Shown here piece after piece: positions 17,262 to 27,900 of a DNA stretch of 64,000 nt. The stretch spans positions 1 through 64,000 of the forward strand of contig JADJZU010000011.1 of NCBI GenBank assembly GCA_016715625.1, in the 5' to 3' direction. The notes under the pieces were generated by a model. That model saw nothing but the letters and a program-made list of their open reading frames with translations. It made no database searches and was not told where the DNA came from. Each line of letters starts with the position of its first letter. Within the stretch, counting starts at the first letter, position 1. The stretch comes from Bacteroidota bacterium (lineage in GTDB: Bacteria; Bacteroidota; Bacteroidia; Chitinophagales; LD1). Both the position numbers and the translations under genes were made by a program.

Positions 17262-19367
17262 ATGAACTCATCGATATCCTTTCAATATCCTGTTTGGTTT
17301 ACTCTTCTGTGTTTGTTAGCCGGCATCGCTTATGCGACCTTACTGTATTACAGGGAACAAAACTTTGGAGAACAAAACGCAAGCAGTAACCGGTGGAAAA
17401 AGGCGATGGCCTTTTTCCGCTTTTTGGCAGTCTCCGTATTGGCAATATTACTTCTTTCTCCATTCCTGAAAACCAGAAATACTCAAATTTACAAGCCGAT
17501 TGTAGCAATCGTACACGATAACAGTGAGTCCATAAAACAAGGACTTAAAAAGGATACTGCAATTTATGAAAAGACATTAACCCAACTCAAAAGCGAGTTA
17601 AGCAAGAAATATGAAATCGCTGAGTTTTCGGCAGGGGACATGCTAAAAAACGGGATCGATTTCTCTTATACAGATAAGAGCAGTAACCTTAGTGGTGCAC
17701 TAGATGACATCAACGATGTGTTTTACAACAGAAATCTGGGGGCTGTAATTATAGCCAGTGATGGGATTTATAACAAAGGCATTAATCCGGTGTACGCAGC
17801 TGCTAAATCAAGCTATTCTATTTACACCATTGCGCTCGGAGATACGACCATTCAAAGAGATCAAAAAATAGCAGGAGCCTATTTCAATAAGATAGTTTAC
17901 CTGAACGACAATTTCAATCTGAAAACAGAGGTTGAAGCCAATAATCTATCCGGAAGAAATACAAAGCTAACTGTGTATGAAGTAAACGAATCCACACAGT
18001 TGTTGCAACAGAAAGACATTTCTTACAACAGCAACAGTAGTTTCTCAAGCTACGACTTTGTGTTGCCTGCAAAAAAAACAGGTATTGCTCATTATCGAAT
18101 TGTATTGTCCAACACAGAAGGAGAAGTGACTTACAAGAACAACTCACGCGATATCTTTGTGGAAGTGCTCGATGGGCGGCAAAAAATACTGTTGGTGGCA
18201 CACTCGCCACACCCGGATATTGCTGCTTTAAAATCAGCAATTGAAACAAATAAAAATTATGAAGTAGATGTAGAACTGGCGGCTGACTTAACCAAGCAAG
18301 TGCGCGACTACAGCTTGCTTATCTTACATCAACTGCCCTCTGCTGAACATAAAATAGCTGTCCTTTTAAAAGAGGCGCGAGATTTAAAGAAAAGCACCTT
18401 ATTTATTATCGGTTCGCAAACGTCTATGCCGGATTTTGTGAAATCACAGAACGCTATTTCATTCAGAGGCAATCAGGATAAATTCAATGATGTGACATCG
18501 GCCATAGACAAAAACTTTTCGTTGTTTACCATGAGTGAAAAAACAGGGGAAACAGTTAAAAAGCTGCCGCCTTACTCTGTCTTTTTTGGTGACTATATGA
18601 CTAATCCTTCGTCCCGAGTGCTCTTATACCAAAAGATTAACTCAGTGCAAACCGACTTTCCGCTATGGGTGCTGAACGAAACTGTCGACAATAAAGTTGG
18701 CGTTATTTGCGGGGAAGGAATCTGGAAGTGGCACATGCATGACTATTTACTGAATAAAAATCAAGATGCCACCAACGAACTCATCAACAAAACAGTTCAG
18801 TATCTATCTGTAAAAACAGACAAACGCCCATTCAGGGTGAGTACTGCAAAAAGTATTTTTCAGGATAATGAAGCCGTAATGTTTGAAGCACAATTATACA
18901 ACTCCAATTTTGAGTTGGTTAATCAGCAAGATGTTCAGTTAAAGGTAAGTGGAGAAGATGGTAGAGTGCAAGAGTTCACGCTAAGCAAAACAGAAAACGC
19001 ATACAATTTGAATGCCGGCTTTTTTGCCCCGGGAAATTACTCCTACACCGCTATTGCAAAAATGGGGAACGGGAATCTTTCCACATCAGGAAAATTTTCG
19101 GTAAGCCCGCTACAGTTGGAAGAAATGCGAACCACTGCAGACCATCAGGTGCTTTACCAACTGGCAACACAACATAACGGCAGTATGCACAACTTAAATA
19201 ATACGATTGAGATCGCAGCTGAAATTGATGCCAAAAACACACTGAAACCGGTGATGTATGATTCCTTTCAAACAGAAAGTGCAATTAATTTAAAATGGAT
19301 ATTTTTTCTGTTACTCGGGCTGATTGCAGCAGAATGGGGCATGCGGAAATATCTAGGCGGATACTGA
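17262..19367 (+). CDS. Large membrane protein with VWA-like region (BatA/YfaA type architecture)
   Basis: 701 residues. Two N-terminal membrane segments (FTLLCLLAGIAYATLLYY and FFRFLAVSVLAILLLSPFL), then a von-Willebrand-A-like region (IVAIVHDNSESIKQG, with IIASDGIYNKGIN as a Rossmann-type strand), a region resembling class-I glutamine-amidotransferase-like folds (KILLVAHSPHPDIAALKSAI, about residues 305-480), beta-sandwich material and a last membrane helix (LKWIFFLLLGLIAAEWGMRKY). The metal-binding DxSxS of true VWA domains reads DNSES, so it may still bind metal. Such proteins are widespread and uncharacterised in Bacteroidota, where they may act in envelope maintenance. It starts 7 bases after fabG. 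Confidence 0.7.
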   Translation: MNSSISFQYPVWFTLLCLLAGIAYATLLYYREQNFGEQNASSNRWKKAMAFFRFLAVSVLAILLLSPFLKTRNTQIYKPIVAIVHDNSESIKQGLKKDTAIYEKTLTQLKSELSKKYEIAEFSAGDMLKNGIDFSYTDKSSNLSGALDDINDVFYNRNLGAVIIASDGIYNKGINPVYAAAKSSYSIYTIALGDTTIQRDQKIAGAYFNKIVYLNDNFNLKTEVEANNLSGRNTKLTVYEVNESTQLLQQKDISYNSNSSFSSYDFVLPAKKTGIAHYRIVLSNTEGEVTYKNNSRDIFVEVLDGRQKILLVAHSPHPDIAALKSAIETNKNYEVDVELAADLTKQVRDYSLLILHQLPSAEHKIAVLLKEARDLKKSTLFIIGSQTSMPDFVKSQNAISFRGNQDKFNDVTSAIDKNFSLFTMSEKTGETVKKLPPYSVFFGDYMTNPSSRVLLYQKINSVQTDFPLWVLNETVDNKVGVICGEGIWKWHMHDYLLNKNQDATNELINKTVQYLSVKTDKRPFRVSTAKSIFQDNEAVMFEAQLYNSNFELVNQQDVQLKVSGEDGRVQEFTLSKTENAYNLNAGFFAPGNYSYTAIAKMGNGNLSTSGKFSVSPLQLEEMRTTADHQVLYQLATQHNGSMHNLNNTIEIAAEIDAKNTLKPVMYDSFQTESAINLKWIFFLLLGLIAAEWGMRKYLGGY

Positions 19368-19382
19368 TGAGTATTAAATGAT

Positions 19383-20423
19383 TTGCTTGTCTTCAACCCT
19401 TCTGCTTTGATAAGAATTACGCTACTCGCATGCTGCATTATTACATCTTTTTTCTTGCAGGCCCAGGACTTTACTGGCGACCACCTTTGCTCCATCCTTG
19501 GAAAAAGCGTTCATAGCAACGAGTTTAAAAAGTTCCGTGAATTTTGGCTGCTGGATAGGCAACTCAGCAATACTTACGGTGGAATACTCATCAAAGAAAA
19601 TTCTCGAGATGAACGAGTTGACACGATCATTGTTGCCGGTTATGATTACAAAAACTTTAACCATTACACATCGAAACTCCCTTTTAGCATTTCTCTTTTA
19701 GATGGCTTCAGCACTGTGGCGAGCAAAATGAATTGCACAGTCACCGATGATGGAAATGATAAACTGTATCAAATTGCCGGACTAAGCGTTTTAATTGGCT
19801 ACAACAGCGACAACCAAATTAAATGGTTGAAGTTTTTCAAAAACGACAAAACCAATATTGTGGTAAGTCCGGTTAATGTCCCCAAAAAAGAAAGCAAAGA
19901 TGCAGCTAACCTGCCAGACAAAATCATATCAAATAAAAACCAACTGAAAGAAGTATACTCTTTAGCCTCTTCCGGTTCTTTCAAGTCTGCCATCTTACAA
20001 GTTTTTGAAGCCTATCGAGGCAATGGCTTATCCACTCTTAAGAGCAAAGACTTGAGGTTCTCTAATTTCTGGAACTACAAGTATTGTTACTCTACATCAT
20101 TGAAAATTCCGGGCGAAAAATTCAACATGCTTTATAGCTATCCTTTCATCACCTCTCAGCTTGATTTTGTATCTGTCATTGTGGAATCGGACGTGGCGGA
20201 CAGCGCATTTAAAAAAGCCTACAAGGATGCTGAAAAGAGATTGTCGGATAGTTTCAGAAGTAGTGAAGGATGGAACTCTGTATGTTTGCCAAACAAAGAG
20301 TCTTCCTTGCTCCCGGATTTGGAGTTTAAAAATGAACAGTTAGGCTCCATCATTCTTGATTACTCGCGCAACCCCAAAGGCAAGCACATTCTTTTCCTGC
20401 GGTTTTTATTCTACAGCAACTAA
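19383..20423 (+). CDS. Exported protein of unknown function
   Basis: About 346 residues. I do not recognise the family. An N-terminal hydrophobic signal (LIRITLLACCIITSFFLQAQ) precedes a mixed alpha/beta protein with cysteines at LCSILGK, MNCTVTD and YCYSTSL. No in-frame ATG is available before the signal; TTG at 19383 opens the frame, and TTG at 19407 is the alternative just before the hydrophobic stretch. It follows the large membrane protein by 15 bases, so it is probably its partner in one transcript. The end abuts the convergent DUF6056 gene (20424) with no spacer and no hairpin. Confidence 0.65.
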   Translation: MLVFNPSALIRITLLACCIITSFFLQAQDFTGDHLCSILGKSVHSNEFKKFREFWLLDRQLSNTYGGILIKENSRDERVDTIIVAGYDYKNFNHYTSKLPFSISLLDGFSTVASKMNCTVTDDGNDKLYQIAGLSVLIGYNSDNQIKWLKFFKNDKTNIVVSPVNVPKKESKDAANLPDKIISNKNQLKEVYSLASSGSFKSAILQVFEAYRGNGLSTLKSKDLRFSNFWNYKYCYSTSLKIPGEKFNMLYSYPFITSQLDFVSVIVESDVADSAFKKAYKDAEKRLSDSFRSSEGWNSVCLPNKESSLLPDLEFKNEQLGSIILDYSRNPKGKHILFLRFLFYSN

Positions 20424-21791
20424 CTACTTCATGCGCTGCAGATTTTCATAAAAACGAGACATACACTTATCAGCAAAAAAAGTGGTGTCTCCTTTTGCAT
20501 GGGTAATGAGCAAATAAGCTGGAATATGTTCAAGTGGATAAATTATAGAAGGTGATTTTAATAATTGTTGTTCACGGACTACAAATTCGTTTCGGTAGTT
20601 GGTTAGTTTGCCGTTGTATAAATCGCTGCTAATAGCTACAATGTTACCCGATAGAAAAATAGAAACAGCCATTAAAAAGCCAAAAGCAATTTTTCTGCTG
20701 CATGTGAATTGAAAATGACCAAGGAAAGAAAAGTCATACGACTGCCGTAGCGAAACAATAAAGAGGAACCAACTAAGGAGAAAAATCGGAAGAACATAAT
20801 TATATGTTCTATGCTGCCCTAACTGCCCCATAGCTAAATAAGGAAGTAATGCTGCCACAAAAAGTATTGATAAACTGAAAATAAGATATACTAATGGCAA
20901 ACCAACCTTCTTTTTAGCTTCACCTCCCGCCATAAAAACGAAAAGACTAGCCAGTAGAACAGGAAGATTGAAAACAAACCGAAAGAAGAAGCGGATGCTC
21001 TGCAATAACGAAAAATAAATACTCTGCCACACGCTCATGGAATGTGAAGCAATATTCAGTCTAAAAAAATTACCCGGTGAAAAAAACACCGCTACAGCCG
21101 ATAAACACGCGACCACAAAACAAAGTAACAGAAATTGATTGCCCTGCCGGTTAAAGGAATAGCCTGCAAGGAGCAGTAAGAGCAATGCTAAAGGAACAAT
21201 CACAGCGGCAATCTCATTAAAACCTACTGACACTACAATCAGCAAAATGGTGGCGCATTGTAATCCTCGCTTCGCCAACCAGGATTTTGGCTGATGAATT
21301 GCTAAAAGTAAAACCAACAATGCCATGAAGGCGAGTGAGGCAAAATGGTAGTTAACCGCTCCAACATACCAATAAATCCCTTCGGCTAGTTGTGGCATAA
21401 GGCCATAATAAAGCAAGCTTAAGCTCAATGAGAAGATGAGATTTACAATTGTTTTAATCTCTATTTCAAGATAGCGGAGGCTTTCGCTAATCAGAAGATA
21501 ATTCACCACTGGTGTAATAGCTACAGCTACAAAAATGACAGATTGATAGGTCGAAATGCTCGCAGTTCGATATGGGTGAAATTGTATGAGTGCATCCGAT
21601 GTATATCGGCCATTCCAATACAAATATTGATTTAGTACCTTTTGAACGAAAGATATAGGCGCAGCAGATGTCCAGGCAAAACAGTAGTCGTCTGCAAAAG
21701 GGAAAGCATACCCACAAAGGAGAAGGTAGGGCACAAAAAGCAATATAATCAACAACAAAACCACTCCCCTTAATAATGTTTCCCTAGTCAT
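20424..21791 (-). CDS. DUF6056-type polytopic membrane protein
   Basis: 455 residues, about 11-12 hydrophobic segments. The hallmark near residues 29-65 is the PFADDYCF segment followed by YLYWNGRYTSD, with a conserved Asp pair in the first periplasmic loop, as in GT-C-type polytopic glycosyltransferases; the rest is helical with WYVGAVNYHFASLAFM and a soluble C-terminal tail ending CMSRFYENLQRMK. DUF6056 proteins are expected to act on lipid-linked sugars but none is assigned here. Start at 21789-21791; it diverges from the giant adhesin gene across 167 bases. Confidence 0.7.
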   Translation of the reverse strand: MTRETLLRGVVLLLIILLFVPYLLLCGYAFPFADDYCFAWTSAAPISFVQKVLNQYLYWNGRYTSDALIQFHPYRTASISTYQSVIFVAVAITPVVNYLLISESLRYLEIEIKTIVNLIFSLSLSLLYYGLMPQLAEGIYWYVGAVNYHFASLAFMALLVLLLAIHQPKSWLAKRGLQCATILLIVVSVGFNEIAAVIVPLALLLLLLAGYSFNRQGNQFLLLCFVVACLSAVAVFFSPGNFFRLNIASHSMSVWQSIYFSLLQSIRFFFRFVFNLPVLLASLFVFMAGGEAKKKVGLPLVYLIFSLSILFVAALLPYLAMGQLGQHRTYNYVLPIFLLSWFLFIVSLRQSYDFSFLGHFQFTCSRKIAFGFLMAVSIFLSGNIVAISSDLYNGKLTNYRNEFVVREQQLLKSPSIIYPLEHIPAYLLITHAKGDTTFFADKCMSRFYENLQRMK

Positions 21792-21882
21792 CTATTTATA
21801 CAATTAACAGTGCAATATACAAGCTACAATTTGGGGCAAAATGAACTTTTGAGTAAATAGGCAAAAAAGTGGCGTTAAAAGA

Positions 21883-21890
21883 TAAATTTG
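21883..21890 (+). promoter_or_regulatory. Possible -7 box upstream of the giant adhesin
   Basis: TAAATTTG fits the TAnnTTTG -7 consensus and lies 68 bases before the start codon. The expected TTTG at -33 is not visible at 19 bases, so support is partial. Confidence 0.35.
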
Positions 21891-21958
21891 TGTTGCCTAA
21901 AACTTTCCCCTGGAAGTTTCGGTGGACACATAAATTTTAAGCTAAAAAAACAATTACT

Positions 21959-24900
21959 ATGGTGAAGCATTTGCTCCCCTGTGCAAAAGCTTTGGCGAAG
22001 AGTTTTTCTCTCTTTGCTGTAGCGTTAATCTCAATTACCTACCCTTCTAACTCATGGGCACAGTGCCCTTCGCCATGCAGTCCGAATGGATTTAATGAGG
22101 GCGGTGTGGTTACCCCTATTTCCAATTTTTGGCAAACCCTGAACGTAGGTTCCGGCACTTATGTGACCTCCAACGTTCACAACGGAGGTATTTACTCTTT
22201 CAGCCACTGTAATACCACCAATGCTAACATCAGTGATGTTCAGATTAGCGGTAGTACCGGTTCCACCTGCCTCTTTTATAATGATGATGCCGGACCTATA
22301 TGCACCGGATTGAAATCGTCAGCGCAATGGACAGCCAATTTTAATGGAACCATCAACGTAAATACCAATAAGTACTCTTGTCAAAACTGGATTGGAAACG
22401 GAGCTGCCAACTCTGCGGTTTTAGATTATCGCTGCGATGGACCAGGCAATCCTGCCGTATTCGGAAACGACTCATGGATTCTCTATGCGTGGAACACTGG
22501 TGATGCAAACGGAACTTCCGGGGCGTGGACCAATGCCTATAGTGGATACCTTACTTTTTCAGGATTATCCTTTAACACTGCTACGCTTTGGGGTGCCACC
22601 GGTTCGCCATCCGACAATTCTGTTTTTTTAGGATGTACCGTTTTCAACGACAACCATTCCTGGAGTGCCAAACGGCAAAATTTCCCTTGTGCTGTATATA
22701 GGATTGATGTCAATTCGCATGATGACACCTACCAGCTATATGTAAATGGCGTTTTAGTAAGCTCACATGTTGGGTGCTGCGATTCACACACTGGCGCATG
22801 GACCGGAGTTTTAACTGCGGGAAGCACCGTGGAGTTCAGATGTTCGGAAGGTGTAGGAGGATCAGGAGCTCAAGTAAACTTCGTAGATGTAACAGGCACA
22901 GTATCGCCAGGTACTATAGCAACGTCACAGACCATATGCACTGGAGGCGACCCCGCTGCTTTTACCAACACAGCTAGCCCATCTGGCGGAGCTGGTCCAA
23001 GTGTGAATGGAGGAAGTTATTCCTACGAGTGGTTTTATTTAGACAATTGCACTGGAGCACCAAATGCGATTGCGTCCTCCAACAGCCTTACTTATGACCC
23101 ACCGGCTGGTTTAACTAACTCTCGTTGCTACTATCGGGTAACAAGAGATGCTTGTGGCAATTCTAATTTCACTAGTACACCTGTCAACGTAACCGTGGTA
23201 CCGGATCCATCCGTAGCTGCATCCGGAAACACCACCATTTGTGTGGGCGGTTCTGCAAATCTGACAGCCACACCGGCTAATGGAACAGGCTGCTCCACTG
23301 TTACGTGGGAAAGCAGCCCGAACGGAACCTCCGGTTGGACAGCAATTGCACCTACGGGAAATAGTATCACTGTTTCTCCAGCTGTCACCACTTTTTATCG
23401 CGCCTTGTATGCTTGCGGAACAACCGGCTGTAACCCAAATCCTGCAGTATCGGGTAACGTACAAGTTACGGTAGTTCCTGACCCCACTTTATCCGCATCC
23501 GGCACTACATCCATTTGCAATGGCGGATCGGCAACACTTACGGCTGTAGCCTCTAATGGAACGGGCTGTGCCACGGTAAACTGGGAGTTTTTTAACGGTT
23601 CTGGTTGGGTGAGCGCAGGAGTAAGCGGATTGAGTGTACCTGTGTCGCCAACATCTACAACCGATTATCGGGCGGTATGGTCTTGTGCCGGAAACGGTTG
23701 TAATCCGAATCCCGTGATTTCAGGAAATGTAACCATTACCGTGAATCCCGACCCATCTGTTTCTGCCTCAGGAAACACTTCCATTTGCACCGGAGGCTCC
23801 GCTACACTAACGGCAGTGCCGGTAGGTGGTGTGTCTTGTGCGGTTGTTACCTGGGAGAGCAGTGCTAATGGTACTTCCGGTTGGGCTGCTACTGGCTTAT
23901 CGGGCAACTCCGTTTCGGTGTCACCCACCTCTTCTACTTTTTATCGGGCGGTGTATTCTTGTCCCGGAGTAGGTTGTAATCCGGTACCTGCAGTATCGGG
24001 CAATGTAGAAATTACAGTTGTGCCGGATCCTACCGTTACGGCCAGTGGCTCCACTACGATTTGTAATGGACAATCCACCAACTTGAGTGCAACTCCTGCC
24101 GGTGGATTATCTTGCGCAGTTGTTACCTGGGAAATTTTCAATGGCAGCACTTGGCAACCCACCGCATTAAGCGGTAATCTGGTAACGGTAAATCCAACTA
24201 CCACTACAGATTACAGAGCCGTTTATGCATGTGTCGGAACCGGCTGCACTCCAAATCCAACGGTTTCTAATACCGTAACTGTCACCGTAAACCAGTTATC
24301 TATACCTCCATCATCTATAAATGCAGTGTCACCAATTTGTTTGGGAACCAGTACGGCTCTTACACAGGTGGGTGGCTCGTTAGGAGCCGGAGCATCATAC
24401 CAGTGGTATGTGGGCGGTTGCGGATTGGGTGGAGTAATTGGAAACACAGCCTCCATCAACGTTACACCAACCGCTACTACTACCTATTTTGTGAGAGCTT
24501 CCGGACTGTGTAATACCACCACTTGTGCACAGTTTCAGGTAGTGGTGCAAGACACATCTATTCCGGCAAGTTCGGTATCAGGCACCTCACCAATTTGCAT
24601 AGGTGGAAGTTCAAACCTTTCCGTAAGTACCGGACAATTAGGAGCCGGTGCTTCATGGAATTGGTTTAGTGGTTCCTGCGGAGGCACCTTCATTGGTTCG
24701 GGAGCTTTGGTTACAGTTGCACCTACCTCTACAACGACTTACTATGTAAGAGCTCAGGGTATTTGTAATACTACCAATTGTACACCATTCACGGTGTCAG
24801 TAAATCCTTTGCCGAACGGAAGTATCAACGGAACTACATCTATTTGCTACAACTCTTCCACGAACCTTACCTTTAATTTTAATACCGGCACGCCTCCTTT

Positions 24901-27900
24901 CAATGTTCAGTATACAGATGGCACTAACACATTTAGTTTAAATAATATTTACAACGGCCATACGGTAAGTGTTTCTCCTTTATCCACGACTACTTACACC
25001 TTCACAGCCATTGTCGATTCTTTCGGATGTGCAAGAAACAGTTCGTTCACTGCCGGCAGTGTGATTACTGTCACACCGCTTCCAGTTATTAACTCCGTTA
25101 CACCAACAGACGTTCTTTGTTTTGGCGGCAGCACGGGAACTATAGCAGTGAGTGCAAGTAGTGGTACGGCTCCCCTCAGCTACTCTATCACCGGAGCTGC
25201 ACCTTATCAATCCTCCAGCAATTTTAGTGGCCTGCCAATTGGAACCTATACCATTTCAGTGCGCGATGCACAAGGCTGCCTATCAGCCACCACACCATCG
25301 GTCACCATTGGTCAACCGGCTTTGTTATCGCACTCCACTTTAGTGGAAGATGCAAGTTGCCAGAATGTATTTGATGGTAAAATTACAGTAACCGCCACTG
25401 GTGGCATTCTCCCTTACAGTTATTCTTTGAACGGTGGACCTACTCAGGCAGGGAATCAGTTTTTGGGCCTTGCAGCAGGAACCTATCAGATTTTCGTATT
25501 TGACTTTAACGGATGTTTAGACACTTCCAATGTCATCATCAATAATTCCTACGCAGTAACCGGTAGCTTAACCTCTCAAACCAATGTATCGTGCTTTGGG
25601 GGAAGTAATGGCGCCATTTCCGTGCAACTGACCGGAGGAACTCCACTTTACAACTACTCCTTGAATGGTGGGGCCTTCACGCCTACCGCTACCTTCACCG
25701 GATTATCAGCCGGCACCTATGTAGTTACACTTCGCGATTCAAAAGGTTGCACTGATTTTGTATCCACCACAGTTACTCAACCTGACCAACTATCCGTAGT
25801 AATTGATGTAGTGAATGGCGCTACTTGTTTTGGAGCAACAGACGGGGAAATTTTCATTACTGTGAATGGTGGCACAAGCCCCTATTCCTATTTGTGGAGC
25901 AATGGTACCACATCGCAAGATGCAACCGGACTTGCCACGGGCACTTGGACAGTAACCATCACCGACAACAACGGATGCACTACTACCACAGGAGCATCGG
26001 TAGGTCAGCCTCTGAATCTGGTGGTAAGTTTGGCATCTGCCCAAAACTTAAGTTGCTTTAATGACTCCACAGGTCGTATTGATATCAGTGTAAGCGGAGG
26101 CATTCCGGCCTACCAGTATGCCTGGAGCAACGGAGCGGTAAGCGAAGACCTTACTAACCTGCATGCCGGCACTTACACGGTAACGGTAGTAGATGCTAAC
26201 CTGTGTCAGAAAGTTTTAACACAAGTTATTACAGAACCTGCCTTACTCACTGCCGGCATCTCCGGCACCAATGTATCTTGCAACGGGGGAACCGGCAGCA
26301 TAGATTTATCACCCAGCGGAGGTACCACACCATACACTTTCTTGTGGAACAATGGTGCTACCACCGAGGACATCAGTGGAGTTACAAGCGGAACATATTC
26401 CGTTTTAATCACCGATGCGAAGGGATGCTCTATCTCCCGCAGCATTGTGATTACACAACCGGCTGCTTTAAGTTTATCCATCTCATCGAATAATGTATTG
26501 TGCAACGGTGGCACCGGGGGAATCAACTTAACGGTTAGCGGTGGAGCACCGGCTTATTCATTTGTTTGGAGTAATGGCGATGTAACGGAGGATCCGACCA
26601 CTAACATTGTAGCAGGCACTTACAGTGTGACCGTTACCGATAATAATCTTTGCACTGCAACAGCCAGCATCAATATTGCACAACCTTCACAAGCGCTCAG
26701 CATTTCTCTTGCGCCTGTGGATGTCACTTGTAATGGTGCCAATAACGGCAGCATCAACCTGACCGTTGGTGGTGGAACTCAGCCTTACAACTATTTGTGG
26801 AGTAATGGCAGCGTAACTGAAGATATAGTGGCATTAGGAGCAGGAACATTTACCGTTACTGTTACCGATGCGAATGGTTGTACTACTACAGGTAGTGCTA
26901 CAATCAATCAACCAATTGTGTTATCGGCCACCATTTCCGGCACCAATGTTTCTTGCTTTGGCGGAAACAATGGCATTGCCGACTTAAGTGTAACAGGAGG
27001 TAATCCCGGTTATACTTACCTATGGAATAACTTTGCTACTACAGAAGATCTAAACGCCATAGCTGCCGGCAATTACACCGTAATAGTGACTGATACCAAA
27101 GGATGTCAAACCATCGCTTCCGTTTCTATTACGCAGCCTTCGCAACTTATACTCTCTACTACTATAACCAATGTGCTTTGCAACGGAGGCACCGGAAGCA
27201 TCAACCTGACAGCGAACGGAGGTGCAGGTTCCAATACCTACTTGTGGAGCAATGGTAGTGTTACAGAAGATATAGCAAACATTTCGGCAGGAACGTATTC
27301 CGTAACCGTTACAGATGCAAATAATTGCACCGCATCTGCAACAGCAACGGTGACACAACCCGCGGCACTCACCTTAAGCGGCACGTCCGGCAATGTTCTT
27401 TGCAATGGTGGCAACAGCGGAAGTGTAAATATTACTGTGGGCGGTGGAACATCCCCTTACGCCTACCTGTGGAGCAATAGTGCTATCACCGAAGACATCA
27501 GCGGACTTCTTGCCGGCATTTTTGATGTAACGGTAACGGATGGTAACGGATGCTCCATTTCTGCCTCCTTTACTATTTCTCAACCTTCAGCCCTTACTAC
27601 TTCTATCACAGGCACTGCAGTAACCTGCAACGGAGCGGCTAACGGAGCGGCAGATCTGTTTGTAGCAGGTGGCACTACTCCATACAGCTACTTATGGAGC
27701 AACTTTGCCAGCACCCAGGATATTAGCAATTTGAATGGAGGAACTTACTTCGTCATTGTTACAGATGCCAATGGATGTACCCTACGTGATTCTGTCATCA
27801 TTACGGAACCTACAGGTGTTGTTTTATCCGGCATTGTAACCAATGTATCGTGCAATGGCACCAACAACGGTGCAATTGACATCACCGCTTCCGGAGGCAC

